In this document: positions 19,075 to 25,979 of the stretch, in pieces | How the letters are laid out: each line of letters starts with the position of its first letter | Position numbering within the stretch: the first letter of the stretch is position 1 | Source: Corynebacterium pseudotuberculosis | GTDB taxonomy: Bacteria; Actinomycetota; Actinomycetes; Mycobacteriales; Mycobacteriaceae | Length of the DNA: 64,000 nucleotides | Reading direction: 5' to 3' | Assembly (NCBI RefSeq): GCF_002155265.1 | Contig: NZ_CP021251.1 | Span: forward strand, 310,001-374,000 | Notes under the pieces: generated by a model | Database searches by the model: none | The model's input: the letters and a program-made list of their open reading frames with translations, nothing else | What the model was told of the DNA's origin: nothing | Translations under genes and position numbers: made by a program

Positions 19075-19210
19075 GTTTCACCGAAGACCGTCGGTCAGCC
19101 TTAGGCTCGAAGGATTCCAAGAGATTGGAACGGCCCACGCAGGAGACACTTAGAGTTCACACTCCTTTCGGAGTATGTGCGCCCCTGTGCTCTTGCACGG
19201 GGCTTTTTTA
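19075..19210 (+). promoter_or_regulatory. Ribosomal protein L10 leader RNA with attenuator
   Basis: The gap between the reductase gene and rplJ (333 bases) holds a structured leader. GACCGTCGGTC and the G-G-C-C-C-A-C-G-C-A-G-G-A-G-A-C stretch near 19126 resemble the L10-binding leader found before rplJ in many bacteria. Downstream, GCCCCTGTGC (19181-19190) pairs with GCACGGGGC (19195-19203) and is followed by T7, a terminator about 70 bases before rplJ. Autogenous control by the L10(L12)4 complex is the established mechanism for this family; its use here is inferred. Exact boundaries are approximate. Confidence 0.75.
19181..19210 (+). terminator. Intrinsic terminator/attenuator in the rplJ leader
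   Basis: A stem of GCCCC-T-GTGC with GCACGGGGC, one bulged T, and seven Ts lies upstream of rplJ and not after a gene, which marks it as an attenuator. Confidence 0.85.
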
Positions 19211-19279
19211 TTGGCTAGCGCTGGTGAAAGCCTCGGCGGATCAGATACCCAAGAGATACAAGAGGAAGGAGGCGAAGTA

Positions 19280-19795
19280 ATGGCAAACCCGAAGAACGTA
19301 TCGTCGCTTGCAGAGCTCAAAGAGCGCTTTGCAGATACCGACTCCATCGTTATCACCGAATACCGCGGACTGACCGTTGCTCAGATTACTGAGCTGCGTC
19401 GTTCGCTCGGTGCGGATGTCCAGTACTCCGTCGCCAAGAACACCCTGCTGAAGCTGGCTGCTAAAGAAGCTGGCGTCGAGGGCCTTGATGATCTCCTCTC
19501 CGGCCCAACCGCTATCGCCTTTATTAAGGGCGAGGCTGTTGATGCCGCTAAGGCGATGAAGAAGTTCGCTTCTAACAACAAGGCATTCGTAGTCAAGGGT
19601 GGCTACATGGATGGCGATGCTCTGAACGCTGATCAGGTCAACGCTATCGCCGAGCTGGACAACCGCGAGACCACTCTTGCGAAGCTGGCAGGCGCCATGA
19701 AGGGCAACTTGGCAAAGGCCGCTGGCCTGTTCAACGCTCCTGCTTCTCAGGTCGCACGCCTCGGCGCTGCGCTTCAGGAGAAGAAGGAAGCTTAG
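19280..19795 (+). CDS. rplJ: 50S ribosomal protein L10
   Basis: L10 anchors the L7/L12 dimers to the ribosomal stalk. The coding region starts at ATG 19280 (M-A-N-P-K-N-V), eight bases after GGAGG; an in-frame upstream codon inside the attenuator is rejected. The 171 residues include the conserved T-E-Y-R-G-L-T-V and [11 protein letters not shown] segments, with the stalk-binding helix at the C-terminus. rplL lies 78 bases downstream. Confidence 0.97.
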   Translation: MANPKNVSSLAELKERFADTDSIVITEYRGLTVAQITELRRSLGADVQYSVAKNTLLKLAAKEAGVEGLDDLLSGPTAIAFIKGEAVDAAKAMKKFASNNKAFVVKGGYMDGDALNADQVNAIAELDNRETTLAKLAGAMKGNLAKAAGLFNAPASQVARLGAALQEKKEA

Positions 19796-19873
19796 GTCGC
19801 CGAATCCGGTACTTAAGCAAAAACCACATACTTTTGGGCTGGTGCACAGCCCGCAATCGAAAGGACTACCACT

Positions 19874-20257
19874 ATGGCTAAGCTCACCAAGGACGAGCTC
19901 ATTGAGGCTTTCAAAGAGATGACCCTGATCGAGCTCTCTGAGTTCGTCAAGGAATTCGAAGAGGTCTTCGAAGTTACCGCTGCTGCTCCTGTTGCAGTTG
20001 CTGCTCCGGTCGCTGCTGGCGCTGAGGCTGCTGCTGAAGAGAAGACCGAGTTCGACGTTGTTCTCGAGGACGCTGGCGCTAAGAAGATCGGCGTGATCAA
20101 GGCTGTTCGCGAGATCGTTTCCGGCCTGGGCCTGAAGGAAGCTAAGGAGCTCGTTGAGTCTGCTCCTAAGGCAATCATCGAGGCTGCATCCAAGGATGAC
20201 GCTGAGGCTGCTAAGGCTAAGCTCGAAGAGGCTGGCGCAAAGGTTACCCTCAAGTAA
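19874..20257 (+). CDS. rplL: 50S ribosomal protein L7/L12
   Basis: L7/L12 recruits translation factors. The 127 residues show the N-terminal dimerisation helix, the Ala/Val hinge ([11 protein letters not shown]) and the globular domain ending K-V-T-L-K. The gene is followed by a terminator and then by the accessory transporter locus instead of rpoB. Confidence 0.97.
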   Translation: MAKLTKDELIEAFKEMTLIELSEFVKEFEEVFEVTAAAPVAVAAPVAAGAEAAAEEKTEFDVVLEDAGAKKIGVIKAVREIVSGLGLKEAKELVESAPKAIIEAASKDDAEAAKAKLEEAGAKVTLK

Positions 20258-20279
20258 TCTTTCGATTACTACAAACATC

Positions 20280-20322
20280 ACTCCCACGGGAATAAGCAGG
20301 ATGCTTTCCCGGTGGGAGTTTT
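20280..20322 (+). terminator. Terminator of rplJ-rplL
   Basis: ACTCCCACGGGAA (20280-20292) pairs with TTCCCGGTGGGAGT (20306-20319) and runs into TTTT. The rest of the gap to 20590 contains no gene and carries the promoter of the next operon. Confidence 0.9.
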
Positions 20323-20491
20323 GTCTTTATATGTTCTTTTTTGATTTTTAAGCGGTTCTGTCCTGCCAAAATACGGTAGGGATCCTGTAAGCGTATGTGG
20401 CAACACCGGAGATGCGATGTAAAGCTGGCACCGGGTGGATCTGGTTCCTCGCGGAAATTAAAAGGAGGGGAGAAAAAGGGGGCGTTTGCTT

Positions 20492-20521
20492 ATTGCAAAT
20501 GAACGCAATTCCCATTATGAT
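20492..20521 (+). promoter_or_regulatory. Promoter and candidate operator of the anchored-repeat ABC locus
   Basis: TTGCAA (20493-20498) and TATGAT (20516-20521) are separated by exactly 17 bases, a very good sigma-A promoter. The inverted repeat ATTGC-N8-GCAAT (20492-20509) covers the -35 box, where a repressor could act. A metal-dependent regulator is a natural guess but I could not match the repeat to a known consensus. Confidence 0.6.
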
Positions 20522-20590
20522 TAGGTCGTTCGGCTGAACCTTATAGCTGAGATACAGAACTAAAAAATGCCATATAAGTAAAGGAATTCC

Positions 20591-21544
20591 GTGTTCACTC
20601 GCCCTCTTCGCTCCTCACGTACTTCACGGATCGCGGCTGCTAGTGCGGTTGTTCTTGTTGGGTTGTCTGCCAGCTTTGTGCCGACGGCGTGGGCGGAGGA
20701 TCTAGAGCTGGATTCCGGGCATATAGACGTTTTTAACGTAACAGCCGATGGGGGAAACCTTAAACTTGATCTTAAGGAAGACGTAACAGGTTCTCATGTG
20801 TTGCGTGATCCTGATTCTGTAACGCTGCGGGTAAAAGAAGAAGCATGGACGGATAAGACGGCACAGGTCCCTGAGGTCGGAACTTCAGGCTATTATCTTC
20901 CGCAGACTCAGGATCCAAATCTTATCTGGCCGGGCTGGGATACCAATGGTGTCCGCTCGGGTGGTTTCGGCGAGGTAGACATCAATTTTGTTAAAGTCTC
21001 TGGCCCCGGGCAGATCTATGCTTTTCAAACAGGTTCTTTTGGCGGCAATACTCCGATCTTGGCTAATAACGGCTTTGAAGTTAGAAGCGGTGAGATGATC
21101 ACCCAGCAGGAACCCGCGCATGTGCATACCAACTGGGTTTTTACCGCACCCGGTACCTATACCATGTGCGTACAAGCAACTGCAGATGGTGCATCGAGTA
21201 ATGTGGCGCGTTATGTGTGGAGCGTGGGCAACGGAGGTCCCAACACGGTAGCAAGCTGCGATGGTGAAGGAGAAGCTGTAGCGGTGGCTGCCCGTAGCGG
21301 TAACGATGATAGGAAGAACCGATCATCCAGCACCTCTTCGAGCCGTTCCACCTCTAGAGCCACCACATCCTCAAAGCCTACTTCTTCTAAACCTGCGCCG
21401 GCGGCTGCTCCAGCAAAGCGTAATTCTTTGCCGGAGACAGGTCCTTCCTATATGACTGCTGCTTTCTTAGTCTTGGGCGTTGGTTTGGCGGTATTCGGCG
21501 CCGGAACAGTTCGTTTGGTTAAGGCGATAACCCGCAATAAATAG
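20591..21544 (+). CDS. LPETG-anchored surface protein of a metal ABC locus
   Basis: The 317-residue secreted protein carries one actinobacterial anchored-repeat domain (choice-of-anchor M / TIGR03769-like, from memory). A signal peptide ends near residue 35 (T-A-W-A-E). The domain runs to about 215 and contains Y-Y-L-P-Q near 101, P-G-W-D-T-N-G near 114, and H-V-H-T-N-W-V-F-T-A-P-G-T-Y at 177-190. Two cysteines (193, 223) could pair. A Ser/Thr/Pro-rich linker follows. The end is a class sorting signal: L-P-E-T-G at 280-284, a hydrophobic helix and a basic tail, so sortase should attach it to the wall. GTG 20591 is the start, after AAGGAA. It heads the operon. Function is unknown; a surface metal-capture role is inferred. 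Confidence 0.85.
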   Translation: MFTRPLRSSRTSRIAAASAVVLVGLSASFVPTAWAEDLELDSGHIDVFNVTADGGNLKLDLKEDVTGSHVLRDPDSVTLRVKEEAWTDKTAQVPEVGTSGYYLPQTQDPNLIWPGWDTNGVRSGGFGEVDINFVKVSGPGQIYAFQTGSFGGNTPILANNGFEVRSGEMITQQEPAHVHTNWVFTAPGTYTMCVQATADGASSNVARYVWSVGNGGPNTVASCDGEGEAVAVAARSGNDDRKNRSSSTSSSRSTSRATTSSKPTSSKPAPAAAPAKRNSLPETGPSYMTAAFLVLGVGLAVFGAGTVRLVKAITRNK

Positions 21545-21552
21545 CTCTGATC

Positions 21553-23178
21553 ATGTATTCAAAGACAATACTCAGCGCCTATCAAAGGTCGGTGGGTGCT
21601 GGAGCATTGGTTGCTTGTGCTTTCCTCGTCGCTGCATGCGGAACAGACACCAGGGATCTTCCTAGCCGTGTCGACGGCATTACGGACGTCGTTGCATCTA
21701 CGCAGATCGTTGCAGATATTGCGCGCAATGTGGCAGGAGACCGCGCTCGTGTAACAGCCCTCATGCCACGAGGTGCAGACCCTCACACCTATGAGCCTTC
21801 TCTGAGAGACGTCCGCAACGTAGCTAACGCGGATGTTATCTTTACCAACGGGCTGCTTCTTGAGCAACAATCTGTACTACGAGCCATCGACAATGCCGTG
21901 GTGGCACCTGCTAAGGTGGTTGCGCTTGGAGAACAGTCCACCAAACATGGTGCACATTTACTGCAGTTAGTAGAAGACGTCACCTTGGATTCTGTATGGC
22001 TGGGCATGCGCGTAGAGGGCACCGGAGCACAGCTAGGAGCAAACTCTCATAGTGAGATAAATATTCATGTTACGGGCGTGCGCGGGATAGACGGCTCGGA
22101 GGCCCCGGGGGACGCTGCTGCGTATCTGACCACGGCTTTTGGCAAGCCGGAAGTGTACTTTAATTCGCGCGATGGCTTCCACCCTGAGCGTGGATATGAC
22201 GGCGATACCATTACGTTGCCCGCTGCTGCGCATACCCATGTGAGTTGGGCCTTTAGTAAACCCGGTGTGTATGTCATTGATATTGAGGCGGAATTAGTTA
22301 CTGAACGTGGCGCTCGACCTATTCCGGTAGGCGCAAGCTCAATCACCATGGCAGTAGGAGTACGCGGTGAAAGTGCGCTCCCTGGTACCTCGGCCACAGT
22401 GATCAACCAAGGCCATCAGGATGTCTCGATTAACCTAAATAGCAAAAAAATCGAGATTCAGGGAGATTCTGCCAACGGCAAGGACATAGCAACCGTCTAC
22501 GATTCGGCTTCGACAGTTATAGAAGTCCCCAATAATACGCTGCAGAAAATCCCCGCAGGATCTCAGTTCCGTTTCCTAGGAACGCCGGGGGACGAGGTAT
22601 ATGTACTGCCTCAAGCTGTGCTGGGCAAACACGTGCATGGGGAAGTTGACCCACACTTGTGGCATGATGTGGATAACGTCATCGCGTTTGTAAAAACGAT
22701 AAGGGACGAGCTTATTTCAGCGGATCCGCAAGGTGCCCGGGAATACACAACAAATGCAGATGCGTATATTGACCAGCTAGGTAAGGTGCACCAGGAAGTA
22801 AGAGATGCGATTGCCGCCATCCCGGAGGAGCATCGCCACTTGGTGACCACCCATGATGGATACTCCTACTTAGCGCATGCCTATGGGATAGACGTAGCGG
22901 GATTTGTTACTCCCAATCCGGGAGTGGAGCCTTCTGCCCGCGACCTCATAGCCTTGACCAATACCCTGAAAAATCTTCATGTGCCAGCGGTCTTCTTAGA
23001 GCCGCAGTTGGCTGTTGCTTCCACGGATTTATTGGAAACTGCTAAGCGCCTCAATATCCGAGTCTGTCCCATCCGAGGAGATTCTTTTGATGAAGACGTG
23101 ACTACCTATGTGGATCTCATGCGGGCAAATGCGGCGAGTCTGCAGCAATGCCTGGGGGATCGTCGAGATACGTCTTAA
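21553..23178 (+). CDS. Zn/Mn-type ABC substrate-binding lipoprotein with an inserted anchored-repeat domain
   Basis: This 541-residue protein is a cluster A-I (ZnuA/TroA) metal-binding protein. Signal and lipobox L-V-A-A-C place the lipidated Cys at 29. The first lobe includes P-R-G-A-D-P-H-T-Y-E-P-S (His 78). The second lobe begins at V-D-P-H-L-W-H-D (His 368), followed by T-T-H-D-G-Y-S-Y-L-A-H (His 434) and R-G-D-S-F-D-E, the fourth ligand. Between His 78 and His 368, about 210 residues (roughly 142-355) form an extra domain related to the neighbouring surface proteins, with A-H-T-H-V-S-W-A-F-S-K-P-G-V-Y near 226-240. In ordinary ZnuA this place holds a short His-rich loop. The architecture matches the TIGR03772 anchored-repeat binding protein (from memory). 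Metal identity is inferred. Confidence 0.88.
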   Translation: MYSKTILSAYQRSVGAGALVACAFLVAACGTDTRDLPSRVDGITDVVASTQIVADIARNVAGDRARVTALMPRGADPHTYEPSLRDVRNVANADVIFTNGLLLEQQSVLRAIDNAVVAPAKVVALGEQSTKHGAHLLQLVEDVTLDSVWLGMRVEGTGAQLGANSHSEINIHVTGVRGIDGSEAPGDAAAYLTTAFGKPEVYFNSRDGFHPERGYDGDTITLPAAAHTHVSWAFSKPGVYVIDIEAELVTERGARPIPVGASSITMAVGVRGESALPGTSATVINQGHQDVSINLNSKKIEIQGDSANGKDIATVYDSASTVIEVPNNTLQKIPAGSQFRFLGTPGDEVYVLPQAVLGKHVHGEVDPHLWHDVDNVIAFVKTIRDELISADPQGAREYTTNADAYIDQLGKVHQEVRDAIAAIPEEHRHLVTTHDGYSYLAHAYGIDVAGFVTPNPGVEPSARDLIALTNTLKNLHVPAVFLEPQLAVASTDLLETAKRLNIRVCPIRGDSFDEDVTTYVDLMRANAASLQQCLGDRRDTS

Positions 23179-23269
23179 ACATTAAGCACCAGAAAAACTC
23201 ATCACATCCTTTATTAAAGCGAGCGCCTTATGTTTTCTGAGGCATCGATCATCAATCGGAGCAAAACCA

Positions 23270-24304
23270 GTGTCTACCAATCTTAAATTTAGGATCCCAG
23301 TTGCCTGCCTTAGCAAGGCACGCGTCGGAGTGCTTGCAACAAGTATGGTGATTGCATCGAGCATTGCGGTGCCGGCTGCTCATATTGCATTCCCGGCCGC
23401 TGCTTTGGCTCAGACGCAGGATGACCCATCCTTAGAACAGACAGTGACGGATTCCGAGGATGTAGTGCCGCTTGGCACCCAAAAAGTGTTCGATCATGGG
23501 CACGCCGATCTAGGACCTGTAGTGGATTCAGACTCCGGAGAAACTCGGTTTCTGGTGCGAGATGACTCAGAGTTTCCACCAAAGTGGCGTCATTTATCAG
23601 ACACCATTTTTCTTGTGGATGACAGCGCCAAGCAGACTTTGCCCGAGGAAGCGCAATCCTTTGACTTTACTGGTGCACAACCTGGCTCTCAGGTGTGGGT
23701 AATTCCACAGAGCGAGGTACATGGGGTCCCTTGGCTGGGATGGAATACCCAAAATCCCACGCTGACCAAGTCCGCTGACCGTGGTATCACGTTGGAATTT
23801 GCCGGACACGAGGGGGATGGACAATTCTCTTTGTTCCTGCAAAATGGTGGTTTTGCAGAGCCTCAGGTGCTGTGGACCTCAGCAAAAAAGGAGTCTCAGC
23901 CGATGTGGGTGGATTTGAATACCCACACGCACGCTAACTGGGTGTTTACGCAACCAGGCGTGCACAAGGTGGCAGTACGAGCGCTCATTCCGCTTCTCGA
24001 CGGCACCACCAAAGAGTTCACCGAGGTGCTCACCTTTGCAGTAGGCAAGGACGCCTTGGAAGAAGCGAAGTCTGCACAGTGGGAAGGTGAGTACCTCCCG
24101 AGCTCAACAAAGGGCGAGGAGAAGGGGGCGTCGGCAAGCTCTACGGCGAAGGGCGCGCCCGCCTCGGAAAAATCAAGTTCCGTGGCCGTATGGATCTTTG
24201 TTGCGATGATTCTTATAGCTCTGGGATTCGTGGTCGCTGGGCTCCGTATGCGGGCGTCAGCAAAGAAGCGTAAAGAAACAGCTGCACAGAATGGGCAACG
24301 ATGA
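23270..24304 (+). CDS. Membrane-anchored repeat protein of the metal ABC locus
   Basis: The 344-residue protein has a long signal peptide (cleavage probably near A-L-A-Q, residue 48), one anchored-repeat domain (about 72-260) and a single C-terminal helix near 305-325 with a basic tail. The domain shows V-W-V-I-P-Q, P-W-L-G-W-N-T and H-T-H-A-N-W-V-F-T-Q-P-G-V-H at 219-232. There is no LPXTG motif before the helix, so it is probably held in the membrane. The GTG at 23270 is taken as start. Its stop overlaps the ATPase start (ATGA), so expression is coupled to the transporter. Confidence 0.82.
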   Translation: MSTNLKFRIPVACLSKARVGVLATSMVIASSIAVPAAHIAFPAAALAQTQDDPSLEQTVTDSEDVVPLGTQKVFDHGHADLGPVVDSDSGETRFLVRDDSEFPPKWRHLSDTIFLVDDSAKQTLPEEAQSFDFTGAQPGSQVWVIPQSEVHGVPWLGWNTQNPTLTKSADRGITLEFAGHEGDGQFSLFLQNGGFAEPQVLWTSAKKESQPMWVDLNTHTHANWVFTQPGVHKVAVRALIPLLDGTTKEFTEVLTFAVGKDALEEAKSAQWEGEYLPSSTKGEEKGASASSTAKGAPASEKSSSVAVWIFVAMILIALGFVVAGLRMRASAKKRKETAAQNGQR

Positions 24305-25101
24305 GTAAAGCCGCATCCGTCATTGAAGTGCGTGGTCTAGGCGTGAGCCTGGGAGGCCGCACAGTAATGAAGGACATAAATTTTGATGTGCGAGCCGGCG
24401 AGTTTATAGGGCTGATTGGCCCTAACGGTGCCGGAAAGACCACCATGATGCGTGCGATCTTGGGGCTTATCCCCACAGATTCTGGACGCGTAACCATATC
24501 GGGTGTCCAGGGGCGCGGCGTGCGTAACCATGCGGGTTATGTTCCGCAGCGTCATGAGTTTGCTTGGGATTATCCCATTGATGTGCACGGTCTGGTAATG
24601 AATGGTCGTACTGGATTGATCGGTTGGTTTAAACGTGCTGGTCAAAAGGACTTTGATGCTGTGCACCGTGCGTTGGACATGGTGGGAATGGCGCATTTGT
24701 CAGACAGGCCGATAGGAGAGCTCTCTGGGGGCCAGAAACAACGGGTTCTTATCGCTCGCGCGCTTTCTATCGCCCCCAAGGTTCTTTTCCTTGACGAGCC
24801 CTTTACTGGTTTGGACATGCCCTCTGCAGAGTCTCTATTAGAGCTATTCCATCGTCTGGCCCAGGAAGGCACCGCCATTGTGATGAGCACTCACAACTTG
24901 GTTGAAGCGATAAGTTCCTGTGATCGCATTCTCCTTTTCAACGGCCAGATCGTGGCGGACGCAGCCCCAGAGGATTTGGAACGGCCGCAACCCTGGATTG
25001 AGACGTTTAGCGTGAGCGAACACTCGCCTTTGCTCGTATCTGTTGGCGCTTTACGTCGCGAGGATGCGCGTAGCGCCCAGAAAGGAATGCCCGCACCATG
25101 A
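24301..25101 (+). CDS. ABC transporter ATPase, metal (Zn/Mn) type
   Basis: The 266-residue ATPase has Walker A G-P-N-G-A-G-K-T-T near residue 40, Q-loop V-P-Q-R-H-E, signature L-S-G-G-Q-K-Q-R-V, Walker B V-L-F-L-D-E-P and the switch His in M-S-T-H-N-L. It belongs to the Mn/Zn importer branch (ZnuC/MntB-like; TIGR03771, from memory). It overlaps the upstream anchored protein and the downstream permease by four bases each, forming one translationally coupled unit. Confidence 0.93.
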   Translation: MSKAASVIEVRGLGVSLGGRTVMKDINFDVRAGEFIGLIGPNGAGKTTMMRAILGLIPTDSGRVTISGVQGRGVRNHAGYVPQRHEFAWDYPIDVHGLVMNGRTGLIGWFKRAGQKDFDAVHRALDMVGMAHLSDRPIGELSGGQKQRVLIARALSIAPKVLFLDEPFTGLDMPSAESLLELFHRLAQEGTAIVMSTHNLVEAISSCDRILLFNGQIVADAAPEDLERPQPWIETFSVSEHSPLLVSVGALRREDARSAQKGMPAP

Positions 25102-25979
25102 TTTCGCTCGTGGAGTTCTTTTCTGACTTAAGCAATCCCGCCCTGGCCTTCTTGCCTAAGGCCTTGTTGATCTCAGTGATCAGTTCCATCGTGTGCGGAG
25201 TAGTGGGCACTCATGTGGTTTTACGGGGCATGGCCTTTGTAGGAGACGCCGTGGCTCATGCGGTCTTTCCGGGCATCGCAATCGCCTTTGTTTTGCAGGG
25301 CTCGGTGCTGCTGGGCGGCGCAGTCGCCGGAGCCGTAGTAGCCCTACTCATCGCGATGTTCTCCCAGCGGCGACGCGTAAAAGAAGACACGGTTATTGGT
25401 ATCTTCTTTGCCGCGGCTTTTGCCTCGGGTGTGGTTTTTATTTCTCAAGTTGATGGCTACACGGCATCACTAACCAGTTTTCTCTTCGGTTCTATAACTG
25501 GCGTGTCCACGGAGGACATTATTCTTACCGCAGTCGTTGGGCTGGTTGTAATAGTGCTGTTAGCCCTTCTTGCACCGCAGTTTACCGCAGTCACTTTGGA
25601 CCGAGAGACCGCACGCGCAATGAATCTGCCCACGATGCTTCTCGACGTTCTCTTGTACGTGGCGGTCACCGCTGCTGTGGTTATTTCGGTCCAGACTATT
25701 GGAAATATCTTGGTGCTTGCATTGCTGGTCACTCCCGCAGCGACAGCTCGAATGCTGACAGATAAATTTAGCGTCATGTCTGCGATTGCAGCAGGGGTGG
25801 GCACGTGTTCGTCCCTGGTTGGCGTCTATCTTTCCTGGGCCTTAGACCTTCCTACAGGGGCAACCATCGTGCTTGTGGCCACAGCCTTTTTCCTTCTCTC
25901 GTGGTGTCTTTCACCCCGCCGCGGATTATTCAAACGCCGCATCTCGGCAGACAACTCACAAGGAGCCGTTTTCTCATGA
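25098..25979 (+). CDS. ABC transporter permease, metal (Zn/Mn) type
   Basis: The 293-residue, highly hydrophobic protein is an ABC-3 family permease with about eight helices. It contains the typical L-R-G-M-A-F-V-G-D-A-V-A-H-A-V-F-P-G segment near residue 40 and A-L-L-V-T-P-A-A-T-A near 210. It pairs with the adjacent ATPase and binding protein as a complete importer (TIGR03770, from memory). Its TGA overlaps the ATG of the next gene. Confidence 0.93.
   Translation: MISLVEFFSDLSNPALAFLPKALLISVISSIVCGVVGTHVVLRGMAFVGDAVAHAVFPGIAIAFVLQGSVLLGGAVAGAVVALLIAMFSQRRRVKEDTVIGIFFAAAFASGVVFISQVDGYTASLTSFLFGSITGVSTEDIILTAVVGLVVIVLLALLAPQFTAVTLDRETARAMNLPTMLLDVLLYVAVTAAVVISVQTIGNILVLALLVTPAATARMLTDKFSVMSAIAAGVGTCSSLVGVYLSWALDLPTGATIVLVATAFFLLSWCLSPRRGLFKRRISADNSQGAVFS

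Noticed and set aside
20492..20521. Naming the inverted repeat before the metal locus a Zur box
   Set aside because: It does not clearly match the Zur consensus as I remember it, so only a candidate operator is reported.
25805..25975. Upstream extension of the Lys-rich surface protein
   Set aside because: It lies wholly inside the permease gene; ATG 25976 overlaps the permease stop and begins a clear signal peptide.
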